The notes beneath the pieces were generated by a model. That model ran no database searches. It saw only the letters and a program-made list of their open reading frames with translations, and was not told the origin of the DNA. Both the position numbers and the translations under genes were made by a program. 64,000 nt of DNA from NCBI RefSeq assembly GCF_014839805.1, contig NC_051115.1, positions 5,020,600 to 5,084,599 of the forward strand, in the 5' to 3' direction. Positions 40,401-50,639 of this stretch are shown here, one piece after another. Source of the stretch: Manduca sexta. Lineage: Eukaryota > Arthropoda > Insecta > Lepidoptera > Sphingidae. Position 1 is the first letter of the stretch. The number at the start of each line of letters is the position of its first letter.

Positions 40401-43400
40401 TCTGTTCCTTCTCATAGTCCGGTGAGGCGACATGACCGGAGAGAGATCAGCAGGAGATATTATAGTGCACGAGTGTGTGCAATACACAAGCACTCTCTGT
40501 TCCTTCTCATAGTCCGGTGAGGCGACATGACCGGAGAGAGATCAGCAGGAGATATTATAGTGCACGAGTGTGTGCAATACACAAGCACTCTCTGTTCCTT
40601 CTCATAGTCCGGTGAGGCGACATGACTGGAGAGAGATCAGCAGGAGATATTATAGTGCACGAGTGTGTGCAATACACAAGCACTCTCTGTTCCTTCTCAT
40701 AGTCCGGTGAGGCGACATGACCGGAGAGAGATCAGCAGGAGATATTATAGTGCACGAGTGTGTGCAATACACAAGCACTCTCTGTTCCTTCTCATAGTCC
40801 GGTGAGGCGACATGACCGGAGAGAGATCAGCAGGAGATATTATAGTGCACGAGTGTGTGCAATACACAAGCACTCTCTGTTCCTTCTCATAGTCCGGTGA
40901 GGCGACATGACCGGAGAGAGATCAGCAGGAGATATTATAGTGCACGAGTGTGTGCAATACACAAGCACTCTCTGTTCCTTCTCATAGTCCGGTGAGGCGA
41001 CATGACCGGAGAGAGATCAGCAGGAGATATTATAGTGCACGAGTGTGTGCAATACACAAGCACTCTCTGTTCCTTCTCATAGTCCGGTGAGACGACATGA
41101 CCCGAGAGAGATCAGCAGGAGATATTATAGTGCACGAGTGTGTGCAATACACAAGCACTCTCTGTTCCTTCTCATAGTCCGGTGAGGCGACATGACCGGA
41201 GAGAGATCAGCAGGAGATATTATAGTGCACGAGTGTGTGCAATACACAAGCACTCTCTGTTCCTTCTCATAGTCCGGTGAGACGACATGACCCGAGAGAG
41301 ATCAGCAGGAGATATTATAGTGCACGAGTGTGTGCGATACACAAGCACTCTCTGTTCCTTCTCATAGTCCGGTGAGGCGACATGACCGGAGAGAGATCAG
41401 CAGGAGATATTATAGTGCACGAGTGTGTGCAATACACAAGCACTCTCTGTTCCTTCTCATAGTCCGGTGAGACGACATGACCGGAGAGAGATCAGCAGGA
41501 GATATTATAGTGCACGAGTGTGTGCAATACACAAGCACTCTCTGTTCCTTCTCATAGTCCGGTGAGACGACATGACCCGAGAGAGATCAGCAGGAGATAT
41601 TATAGTGCACGAGTGTGTGCAATACACAAGCACTCTCTGTTCCTTCTCATAGTCCGGTGAGACGACATGACCCGAGAGAGATCAGCAGGAGATATTATAG
41701 TGCACGAGTGTGTGCAATACACAAGCACTCTCTGTTCCTTCTCATAGTCCGGTGAGGCGACATGACTGGAGAGAGATCAGCAGGAGATATTATAGTGCAC
41801 GAGTGTGTGCAATACACAAGCACTCTCTGTTCCTTCTCATAGTCCGGTGAGGCGACATGACCGGAGAGAGATCAGCAGGAGATATTATAGTGCACGAGTG
41901 TGTGCAATACACAAGCACTCTCTGTTCCTTCTCATAGTCCGGTGAGACGACATGACCCGAGAGAGATCAGCAGGAGATATTATAGTGCACGAGTGTGTGC
42001 AATACACAAGCACTCTCTGTTCCTTCTCACAGTCCGGTGAGACGACATGACCGGAGAGAGATCAGCAGGAGATATTATAGTGCACGAGTGTGTGCAATAC
42101 ACAAGCACTCTCTGTTCCTTCTCATAGTCCGGTGAGACGACATGACCCGAGAGAGATCAGCAGGAGATATTATAGTGCACGAGTGTGTGCAATACACAAG
42201 CACTCTCTGTTCCTTCTCATAGTCCGGTGAGACGACATGACCCGAGAGAGATCAGCAGGAGATATTATAGTGCACGAGTGTGTGCAATACACAAGCACTC
42301 TCTGTTCCTTCTCATAGTCCGGTGAGGCGACATGACTGGAGAGAGATCAGCAGGAGATATTATAGTGCACGAGTGTGTGCAATACACAAGCACTCTCTGT
42401 TCCTTCTCATAGTCCGGTGAGGCGACATGACTGGAGAGAGATCAGCAGGAGATATTATAGTGCACGAGTGTGTGCAATACACAAGCACTCTCTGTTCCTT
42501 CTCATAGTCCGGTGAGGCGACATGACCGGAGAGAGATCAGCAGGAGATATTATAGTGCACGAGTGTGTGCAATACACAAGCACTCTCTGTTCCTTCTCAC
42601 AGTCCGGTGAGACGACATGACCGGAGAGAGATCAGCAAGCCATTGGGCGTTATGTGCACGAGGCACGGGGGTATCACGCCGACAACTTCCTGACTCAGGG
42701 CGACTGACTAATTTTTAAGATGGAAAACCCGTTACAATTATTTTTGGCCCGACCCGGAATTCGAACCCAGGACCTGAGCGCAGTAGTCGTACATGTGCCG
42801 TTTACAATTATAACTACGCCACCGAGGCAGTTGAAACAATGGTAACACTCTATTAATTAAATAAACATCCTTTCCAGTTGGAGATCCTTGTGGATTTTGG
42901 TGTGAAGCCTGATCAGCAGGAGTTGGAGAAAACATTGAACGCTCTGAGATCACAGGAAGGCGTTAAAGAGGTGAGGTTACACCTCTAATATCTATCACAA
43001 ACCCATATTAGATACATTGATTTTGAATGTAAATATGAACTACACAGTAAAATAAGAGAAGAGATTAAAATATTTTAACTCTTTGTTAATTCAATGTAAA
43101 ATTAGTTTGTACTTCATACTTTACCAACTAATCTTTACTAATAGTATATATATACTTGGCAATAACACTTTACAATAAGTTATATAAACCGAAGATATAA
43201 AATAAAAAAAGTGTAAGTTTTGAACAAATAAATATTAATAAAAAGTAATTTTAATTTTACACGCAGCAGCAACATCATACTTTCAGTCAGAAATAGACTC
43301 ACGCATGGGCCATACTCACATTAAACTACAAAATAATCAAAAAATTTGAAAACTAAAACCAGGATTTTTGTTGAAAATATCCGTTATTAATGAACGATTT

Positions 43401-46400
43401 TTGGCACAATGTCAGCAAAGGTGAAGTCGAGTATGGTTTCATTTAGTAACGCAATGTCAAAATAACCTTATATATAGGATTTTTCAATTCGAACCAGTAG
43501 TTCCTGAAATTAGCCCAGTTAAGCAAACTCTTAAGCTTTATATAATAGTATAGATTTGTATAATTATAGGTTATACTCTGTAGCTATGTCTAAATAAAAT
43601 AATTATAATAATAAACAAATGAAGTGCAATAATTTATTCATAAGGTATATAATTTAGATTAAGTCAAATTTGAACTCTACCGTCAGTTCCAAAAGCAGTT
43701 TTCGCCAGAGAATCGGCCAGAAATTAGTATTGCTATATTAAATAAGCAAAGTTATTAGATAGGTCCATTCTATACAAAAATTTACTCAAACAAAGCCGTA
43801 TAACTTAATGAATAATATTAGGCAAAAATTTTTACTGGTGGTAGGTCTCTCATATGTGAGAGTCCGCCTGGGTAGGTACCACTGCAATGGCTATTTCTGC
43901 ACCCAAGCAGCAGTGTGTAGTCACTGTTGTAGTCCGGTTTGAAGGACATTATACCCAGTGTATCTGGACATAATAAGACTTGACATCGCATGTCTCAGGA
44001 TGGCGAGCGCAGTGGAATACCAAACACTTTGTAATTCAAGGTGTTGATGTTCTACTGTTTATAGGTATCGCTTACCATCAGGCGAACGGCAAGCTCGTCT
44101 CGTCATTCAAAGCAATAAAAAAAAAATATGCTCATATTACTGATATTTGTACATTGTAATAACTATTTACAATTATAAATTCCAGGCTACATTCAAAGGT
44201 GGTGCAGTTGTTGTGGAAACCACTCTCCCCAGCGGAACTGTGCTCGACATGGTTGCCAAGAGTACTGGAAAAAGAGCCGTATTACAAGGATTTGGAGGTA
44301 TTACATGATAAGTCCGCTAAGACCTTTTTATTCCGCACGCATGCACATACACACACACACGCGTGCGCACACACTCACGCACACACACGCACACACACAC
44401 ACACACGCACACACACACACACACACACACACGCGCGCGCGCGCGGGCACACACTCACGCACACGCACGCACACACACGCGCACACACGCGCACACACAC
44501 ACACACGCACACACGCACACACGCACGCACGCACACACGCACACATACACACATAACTGGTGCACCCACTTATCACTTATGAGGTTAGCCTATCGTCATA
44601 TCGAGCACAAATTCCAGACCATGGTAAGAACAACCCAATATCACTGCCCTATCCCGCCCTCACACCCACTACAACTCCTGTAAGGATCAGTAGTGGCACG
44701 CATGACACCGAGGTGAAGCTCGCCGAGTCTCAGGGAACACTTGTCATTATCCCGCAACGAAATCCCTACAGCATTGACGTATATTCTATAGACACGAACG
44801 TCCTTATAAACTATTGGCTCAAAATCTGAAGGAAAATGGCAAAACGTCACTGTTATAACCTATTTATTCATTTGAACAACAAATAATTTTACTTATTTGA
44901 CTAATATTTTTTATTCAAATCCAGGTTTTCACTTAGACTCGCGTTCTTATATCATGAGCGCCAATCCGTACACAACCACAAGCTGTTAATATTGACCATA
45001 CTAAAGTCAGTTTGAATAGATTGCAGTTCAATTCTGTTGAATACAGTGAATGTTCGCAACGCCATATCTAGTACGTAGTTCATATATATCGATGCCTTTC
45101 GGGCATAAAAGGCGTGGTTGTATGTGTATTTCAGAAACCCAATCAGCAGTAGCGATGATCGCGAGCCAGTCGTGCTGCGGCGGTGAAGTGATGGGCGTGA
45201 TTCGATTCCAACAAACTGCTGACGGGCCGCTGGTAGCTGATGGAAGCATCGACGGGCTCTCGGAAGGCTTGCACGGTCTACACGTGCATACAGCTGGGGA
45301 TCTTAGCGAGGTGCGTGTGAACTAGTACAACTTACGCAAAGTCGACTTGCGCAAACTTGACTTACGCAAAGCCGAATTGCGCAAACTTACGCAAATTAGG
45401 CTTACGCAAACTCGTCTTTCGTTGATGATCGCGAGCCAGTCGTGCTGCGGCTAAGGGCTAGATGTGATCTGATTCTAAAAGATGGAATGAGTGGTTGGTA
45501 GCAAACGAGGGTATTGATGGAATGTTTGAACGCTTGCATGAATTGCACGTATATACAGCTGGGGATCTTAGCGATATAGGTGTATAGTAGTACTTGACCA
45601 ACCTCGACTTACACAAATTCAACTTACGCAAACTTTATTTACGCAACCTCAACTTAGGCGAAATCGACTTTCGCAAACTAAACTTACGCATTCAGCGATA
45701 ACTTAGCTCATTATTATTGTATGAAATAATTAGAATTTCCAGAATCAGAGCATTATAGTGAGTGTCATTCTCAATTACTTATTATTATTAACTCTGATAA
45801 CTCGGTAATCTTCAGTGATTAATTCACGGTCAGTGACTTACTGCCACTCAGAATTCTAGTTCAGTAACTTCAACAAATTCAGTATATTTCAGAATCTTAT
45901 TCAGTAACGCAAATTTCAGTAACTCAAATACTATAAACTTACAGTAACATCAGCTAACAATTAAAGGCATTATCAGACTTAACATCTTGTATTATGAGGA
46001 GCGTAGTGAAGTGACGCGTAGTTTGTGATACAAACATAGTATGGTTGATGTTTATGGACGGTAGTATCAGACGAGCTTTTTACTCGTCTCTTCATCCAAT
46101 TGCGATGTTTTCATACTTATATATCTAAATAATATTAATAACAAATATTTTTTGTGCCGCTGTACCAATATATAAATTTGCATGCGGTCTCCTATAATTG
46201 AAGACGCACGTCACATTGCTAATTGTAAAAATGCTACATTGTTTTTATTATATGCCGTGTATCCTTCATTGGAGGTCCTTAAATAAATAAAAAAGTTATA
46301 AGTATTTTTTTCCAGGGTTGCAAGTCGATAGGGGAGCACTACAACCCATCAGGCGGGAAGCACGGAGGTCCAGGGGATCCCGGAGAAAACAGACATGCTG

Positions 46401-49398
46401 GAGACCTCGGGAACATTGTAGCTGATGAGACGGGACGCGCCCGGTTCAGAATACTAGACGATGTGCTGAAGGTAAGTATTTTTGAGAGCATGGCAAAGTG
46501 ACTGTGGCGGTACAATCGATGCATACACCGCCATCTCGTCAACATCGCCGGAACTGCAAGAGGATCGAAGCAGTGACACAACTGCAGTGAAATCACGGTA
46601 GATGGCGACATCGATCCTGAATCACGCTTGCACAATTAGCGCGACGTGCAGCATATACCACCTCCGAATAGGAACTGTCGGAGACCGCGGCCGGTCACTA
46701 CCATCTGCCTGACTGGAGATCTTCCCCTTCCATAGAGGAACGCAACCATCTGTTCCACTACAGCGGCGTCTACCTTAACGCCACTAAAGATCATACTGTA
46801 CCTGATGGTAAGCAGGGTCCAATGGAATGTCGACTGTCGAGAGATGATTAGGGGCCGTTTAATTATTAAGTAACGAAATTTTTGAAGATTTTTGAAATGT
46901 AACGCGCCGTGCCGTTTTCCTGTACGCCCCCGTAACAAAAGTTATGTAACTGTAAAATGACATTTTTTTTGTAATATTCACAATTATTTTACGCAAAATA
47001 CCGAAAAGTCTCTAAAATATCTTGGTTTTTGTTTTAAAATAAAAATCTCAGTGTTACATAACGCGTTGTACGACCCCCCCCCCCCCCCTGCTCCTGTAAC
47101 GCATCGTAACGTTTTACAAGAAAAAATTGCGTTACGTAACACTTAAACGGCCCCTTATCCCTCGACAGTCGACACAATTATGCCGGCCTGTTGGAACATT
47201 TTTAGGCTTCTTTATAATAAACTACGTGTTGCTCGCGACTACGTCCGTGTGAGAATTCTTATTTGCTGCAAAAGTCCAGCACCATCTACTATTTTTTTTG
47301 CCTAAATAAAAAGCTTATGGTTTAATCAAGGAAATGGTCTACCCATATTTATTTGTTTGAACAGCCAACAAAACATACACCATACATAGTTATTTGTTAC
47401 ATTTCAGTAAGTAATTGCTGCAGTGCTGTTTTAATTACAGGCTGTCGCAGCATGAACATATTATTACATATAAACAATTTGCTGCACCATAAGTGCAGTA
47501 TATTCTGAATATAAGACTAGATTTAGGTTTCAACAAGCGAGTTCAATATTTCCTTTTTGAATATAGGAAGCGAGTCATTAAATATGTCAATACAATCACA
47601 TTTTTCTACACATCTATTATATATATAAAAATGAATCCCTATTTCCCTTGGTCACGCCATCGCGCGTGAACGGCTGGACCGATTTCACTATTTTTTTGTT
47701 GTTATGTTTATTATTGTCAGGAGTAAGATCTTATGAAAGAAAAAATTCAAAAACGTGCGCAGAAAATTAGAAAATTTAGGAAAACTTAACGACAATATTA
47801 ATTTTATATAACTGTCAATTGTTTGAAATAACTGTCAGCGATTGACAGAACGCGCGCTGCAAGTTCATAGTTAAGACGAGACAACGTCTGTTGGGTCAAC
47901 TAGTCGGTTATATAATCTGGATAGACGAGGGACAGGCGAGTGGCTACCAAGTGAATTATATCTAAATTCGTTCAGTGATTTCTGCGTATACTTCTAACAA
48001 ACATAATCTAAAATCTTTTCCAGGTGTGGGACATCATCGGCAGGTCAGTGGCGGTGACAGAGAGAAGGGACGATTTGGGCAGGGGGTCGACCCCAACTTC
48101 AGAAGACGACGGGGATAGCGGCCGCCCGTGAGTACACAAAGGCTTTCATCTAGGAAGTATTAAATATAGCAACAATAGGCAACACTGCACTGTAACGTAG
48201 TTCGTGGTTGTCTATTGTCATTGTCTCAAACATCATACAGGGTCATTTTGACATTGCGTTACTGAATGAAGCCATATACTCGTCTCCACCTTTGCTGACA
48301 TTGTGCCAAAAATCATACATTAATAACGAGTATTTTCATCAAAAATACTGGTTTTAGTTTTGTGATTTTTTTTATCATTTTGTAGTTTAATGCGAATATG
48401 GCGTTCGAGTGTATTTCTGACTGAAAGTATGATGTCGCTGCGACAAATTCTCTTAGAGTAGTAGTAGTGGCATTAGGGCGAGTAAAATTAAAATTACTTT
48501 TTATTAATATTAATTTCGTTGGAATTACACTTTTTTATTTCACTTCTACGGCTCAAGTAACTTATTGTAGTGTTATTTCCAAGTAGATGAGTATGTGGTT
48601 TCATTTAGTAACGCGATGTCAACATGAGCCTGTATAATAAAGTCCTATTCGTTTCCGAGTCTATGAGTGAGTCATTTACAAAGACCCCGACCACTTAATA
48701 GGAAGGCACCATATGCTTAGTGCTGGGAATAAATTAAACCGGCGATAGTCTAGTTCATGTGTAGTAGGTGCAAGTGCACCTGCATGCTGCTGCGTCGCGC
48801 ATCTGCTATCGCAAGTCAGTATCGTCTATCGCCATCTAGCGAGATGTTTGTGCCTTATTATTACAATTATGTCAAATATCGGTCTTCTCGTAGTTCAATT
48901 GATGTTGACGAGATGGCGGTGTGTACACTAAGCCCCTTGTTCATAAACGTTATTTATCTAAGGACGGAGCATTGCTGTGATAACAAGTCTGTTTCTCAGT
49001 GCTGACGGTATGGCAGCCTTCACAGTGCGTAGACATAGGGCCGTTATGATTGGCTAATATTAAAATACAACTAATCTAGTTGGCTGTCAGATAAACAAAG
49101 CTGAGAAACAGACTTGTTATCACAGCAATGCTCCGTCCTTAGATAAATAACGTCTATGAATAAGTGGGTATTTGTATTATATTATACAGGTTAAATGTTT
49201 GTTCTTTCCAGTGTGGCCTGCGGCATCATAGCCCGTTCGGCCGGCGTATTCCAAAATCCGAAGCGGATATGCGCGTGCGACGGTGTAGTGGTGTGGGACG
49301 AGAGGGATCGACCCCTAGCGGGTAAAGGGCGAAGGGTTGAAGAGAAGAGATGCTGCCAAAAACATAAGGAGAATGTCAAGCCTTGCTGTAAAGTTTAG
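37394..49398 (+). CDS. CCS: Copper chaperone for superoxide dismutase (spliced, complete)
   Basis: Delivers copper to Cu/Zn superoxide dismutase and oxidises its disulfide, in the cytosol. Seven exons join in frame to 843 nt, 280 aa (human CCS is 274). Domain I (about 6-73) keeps the family ending TTLPSG...[10 protein letters not shown], but FGVKPDQQ stands where MxCxxC should be and there is no Cys before residue 87. Domain II (about 78-218) is SOD-like: HVH 123-125, His140, His148, His159, Asp162, and the Cys134/Cys222 pair equivalent to the SOD1 disulfide. The SOD1 His120 position is Thr196, so domain II should not be a dismutase copper site. Domain III has ICACDG (CxC at 239-241) and a tail with CC at 266-267 and CC at 277-278. 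An in-frame TAA at 37379-37381 precedes the ATG. Identity is firm. Confidence 0.95.
38068..38281 (-). mobile_element. SINE family A, diverged fragment in CCS intron 1
   Basis: 'Accctgtattatatactgtc' to 'aagcaataattcacaaagaa'. The head is missing. Confidence 0.6.
38451..42636 (+). repeat. 95-bp satellite, about 44 head-to-tail copies, in CCS intron 1
   Basis: The period is exactly 95 bp wherever I measured it; one copy near 39617 has a 2-bp TG insertion. The unit begins CAGCAGGAGATATTATAGTG and contains an imperfect hairpin (GAGTG-TGTG-caata-CACA-ag-CACTC). Copies differ at a few diagnostic sites: AGTCCAGTAAGACG versus AGTCCGGTGAGGCG, and ACCCGAGA / ACCGGAGA / ACTGGAGA. Because 95 is not a multiple of 3, the apparent short reading frames inside it are not genes. 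Confidence 0.97.
42745..42830 (-). mobile_element. SINE family B, tRNA-like head only
   Basis: Head of the same SINE (GGGTTCGAATTCCGGGTCGG on minus), 47 bp upstream of CCS exon 2. Confidence 0.7.
42878..42970 (+). CDS. CCS: CCS exon 2 (domain I, no copper motif)
   Basis: 93 nt between 'catcctttccag' and gtgagg, phase 0 at both ends. It reads [20 protein letters not shown] then [11 protein letters not shown]. It aligns with the first strand, loop and helix of the Atx1-like fold, but the loop cysteines are absent. Confidence 0.93.
43240..43475. mobile_element. Mariner-like MITE, truncated copy in CCS intron 2
   Basis: Reverse-oriented partial copy; keeps 'catcatactttcagtcagaa' and the end 'ggtttcatttagtaacgcaa'. 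Confidence 0.65.
43836..44130 (-). repeat. Dispersed repeat R1, full length, in CCS intron 2
   Basis: 'Ctggtggtaggtctctcata' to 'aagctcgtctcgtcattcaa' plus an A-run; ends 56 bp before exon 3. Confidence 0.78.
44186..44297 (+). CDS. CCS: CCS exon 3 (end of domain I)
   Basis: 112 nt after 'aaattccag'. It reads [20 protein letters not shown] and [17 protein letters not shown], leaving one G before gtatta. TTLPS and GRxAVLxGxG are family landmarks. Confidence 0.94.
44340..44555. repeat. (CA)n/(CG)n microsatellite in CCS intron 3
   Basis: About 215 bp of alternating purine-pyrimidine, mainly CA with CG islands (a CGCGCGCGCGCG run near 44431-44443). Begins about 40 bp after exon 3. Apparent His/Thr and Cys/Val reading frames here are artefacts. 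Confidence 0.95.
44650..44765 (+). repeat. Short dispersed repeat in CCS intron 3
   Basis: 'Cactacaactcctgtaagga' to 'cattatcccgcaacgaaat'; second copy at 60800-60905. Confidence 0.7.
44760..45085 (+). repeat. Dispersed repeat R2 in CCS intron 3
   Basis: About 320 bp, ending 50 bp before exon 4. The reverse copy at 51815-52150 matches almost end to end. Confidence 0.75.
45135..45310 (+). CDS. CCS: CCS exon 4 (start of SOD-like domain)
   Basis: 176 nt between 'gtgtatttcag' and gtgcgt. It includes [19 protein letters not shown] and ends [15 protein letters not shown]. The HVH is the SOD copper-ligand pair. SCCGG (86-90) is the first place cysteines appear in the protein. Confidence 0.95.
45325..45445 (+). 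repeat. 'Cttacgcaaa' short tandem repeats, first block
   Basis: Irregular 10-14 bp units (acttacgcaaa, acttgcgcaaa, ggcttacgcaaa) directly after CCS exon 4. The same repeats follow the dead exon copy at 45595-45695, so they were duplicated with it. Confidence 0.75.
45423..45690 (+). pseudogene. Degenerate tandem copy of CCS exon 4 and flank
   Basis: Starts with 28 bases shared with exon 4 (GATGATCGCGAGCCAGTCGT and on), then decays, then 22 bases identical again at 'acagctggggatcttagcga'. Offset to the real exon is 270 at the left and 265 at the right. The copy lacks the acceptor, has TAA directly after TGCTGCGGC, and its donor position reads gatata instead of gaggtg. It cannot be a working alternative exon. 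Confidence 0.85.
45595..45695 (+). repeat. 'Cttacgcaaa' short tandem repeats, second block
   Basis: Second block of the same degenerate units (acttacacaaa, acttacgcaaa, actttcgcaaa), 3' of the exon-4 remnant. Confidence 0.7.
46316..46471 (+). CDS. CCS: CCS exon 5 (zinc-site loop)
   Basis: 156 nt between 'ttttttccag' and gtaagt. It reads [18 protein letters not shown] and continues to [10 protein letters not shown], with the zinc ligands His140, His148, His159 and Asp162. The spacing between the second and third His is 11, two more than in human CCS. Confidence 0.95.
46472..46800. other. GC-rich part of CCS intron 5, unexplained
   Basis: About 300 bp of raised GC right after exon 5. Frames on the minus strand stay open across exon 5 and this patch, but they are the shadow of coding sequence plus composition, with no motif. 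Confidence 0.35.
46851..47154. mobile_element. Harbinger-like MITE (GGGGCCGTTTAA) in CCS intron 5
   Basis: Ends GGGGCCGTTTAA / TTAAACGGCCCC, 304 bp, flanked by TTA (46848-46850 and 47155-47157). It interrupts a dispersed repeat whose intact form has 'agagatgattac' followed by the second half, so the insertion point is visible. The interior has a C-run at 47074-47088. Confidence 0.85.
47613..47903 (+). mobile_element. Helitron family H1, copy in CCS intron 5
   Basis: TC start, CTAG end followed by T, 291 bp; closely related to 16878-17164. Confidence 0.8.
48024..48127 (+). CDS. CCS: CCS exon 6
   Basis: 104 nt between 'aatcttttccag' and gtgagt. It reads [20 protein letters not shown] then an acidic serine-rich loop. 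The SOD1 His120 position is Thr. It leaves CC to be completed by exon 7. Confidence 0.94.
48238..48632. mobile_element. Mariner-like MITE in CCS intron 6
   Basis: Same family as 1690-2075, with the same long inverted ends and TA flanks. 395 bp. Confidence 0.85.
48932..49168. mobile_element. Harbinger-like MITE, copy 2, in CCS intron 6
   Basis: Same element as 8504-8740 (237 bp, interior 'taaggacggagcattgctgt'). Ends 43 bp before CCS exon 7, upstream of its polypyrimidine tract. Confidence 0.8.
49212..49398 (+). CDS. CCS: CCS exon 7 with CxC domain and stop
   Basis: 187 nt after 'gttctttccag'. It reads [20 protein letters not shown], then ACDG, then [10 protein letters not shown], and ends [11 protein letters not shown]. 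The CxC that transfers copper in other CCS proteins is present. Confidence 0.96.
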
Positions 49399-49470
49399 GG
49401 GGGTGATTAGGGAATTAGGGGGTGTGTTAAGCCTCCTCCAAGCAAATGGCCTTGAGCATTCGTTTCACGC

Positions 49471-49744
49471 ATTAAAGTACAGCGGAAATATGCTAAGATT
49501 TATGAATAATTTCGTAAAAAATTAAGTTTAGGTCTTTTTGAAAATTTGAAACTACCAAAATGTTCCCTATTAAAAACTAAAAACTACCAAAGTTAAGATA
49601 ACATTGTAGAAATACGATGGTTAATTTTTTTCAATGTTTTATAAATTTCGAGTAGATAGCTTTTTAAAATATGATTGGTGTCGTTTTGTTGGGGGAGCCT
49701 TAACCGTAGACTCATGGAGTCGTTCCACATTATTATTAAATAAA
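49471..49744 (+). terminator. CCS: Candidate CCS polyadenylation signals
   Basis: ATTAAA at 49471-49476 and AATAAA at 49739-49744 follow the CCS stop. Either could end the transcript; I cannot choose without cDNA. Confidence 0.4.
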
Positions 49745-49985
49745 TATATCATGTCCTTATATATGAAAGGCTAGGTAAAGGAGTGTTATATAAAATAAAA
49801 GTCCCGCTAAAAAAGTATCCAATTTAATTATATTTATGGCTCACTATTTTAGTCATAGTGGCTTCCGCATAAAAGGTATATGCTGTCGCGGACTTTTATT
49901 TAGAACTATTTAAGACAACAATCCTACGGTACATCATCTTTGTCTAAGGAGCTTTCCAAGTATTACGTAACACAATTTGAAGGCT

Positions 49986-50166
49986 AGGGGCCTTATTCTC
50001 TATCCCGCACGTTATTTTAACAGTGCGTAACAAGCACGTAACACAACGCGTCATGTTTAGGACTATAGAAATTTGGCTTACAGAATACCATTCCACGCAC
50101 ATTTCTCGAAAATAACATGACACGGCCGCGTTACGCGTTTACACTATCGTACAGAATAAGAGCCCT
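49986..50166. mobile_element. Short MITE with AGGGGCCTTATTCT ends
   Basis: Inverted ends AGGGGCCTTATTCTCTATC / GTACAGAATAAGAGCCCT, 181 bp. The interior is rich in GCGTAAC motifs. Confidence 0.6.
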
Positions 50167-50639
50167 GCGGAGTCTTGTAAAACGTTACAATACGTTACAG
50201 GCGCGGGAGGCGGGGTTCGTACAAAGCGTTACGTAACATTGTTTTTTTTTATGAATAACAAAGGTGTAAAGTTTATTGTGTTTGTGATGGTAATGTATAG
50301 GAGTCGCAACTCTAGTTGTAATGAAACTCCAAAGATGGCACTGAATGTATTATGTATTTCAAAACTCCAGAGTACGTTTAATACACAGTGGCGTGCTTAG
50401 ATGGTAACAGTAACAAATCGTAATACGTACTAATTAAACGAAGGCGTACATTGCTTTTGTTCATGTAAGTGAATCGAATTCTTATGAGATAATAAAGTTT
50501 CTTTAACCGTATAAGGGAGGTATGGTGTGACATCGTTCCCGCACAACTGCGCACGTGCACTTCCATAGCTGCACAAGTGTGTGGCCCAACAAAAGGTATT
50601 TCAGCGACTTTCCGGGAATTCGCGTGGCATAGTTGTGAA

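Noticed and set aside
38451..42636. Regular array resembling a CRISPR or a repeat-protein gene
   Set aside because: Units are continuous 95-bp copies with no unique spacers, the locus is a eukaryotic intron, and 95 is not divisible by 3, so the three-unit open frames (for example minus 39733-39413) are by-products.
44199..44683. Long His/Thr-rich and Cys/Val-rich open frames
   Set aside because: They are translations of the CA/CG microsatellite on both strands. Only the first 99 bases on plus overlap a real exon (CCS exon 3), and in a different frame.
45050..45325. 91-codon plus frame starting upstream of CCS exon 4
   Set aside because: It is exon 4 read through its acceptor and donor. Phase continuity with exons 3 and 5 fixes the borders at 45135 and 45310.
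45423..45590. Mutually exclusive alternative exon 4 of CCS
   Set aside because: No acceptor, in-frame TAA, and destroyed donor in the second copy.
46339..46938. Minus frames across CCS exon 5 and the following intron
   Set aside because: The first part is the antisense of exon 5; the second has no motif or splice support.
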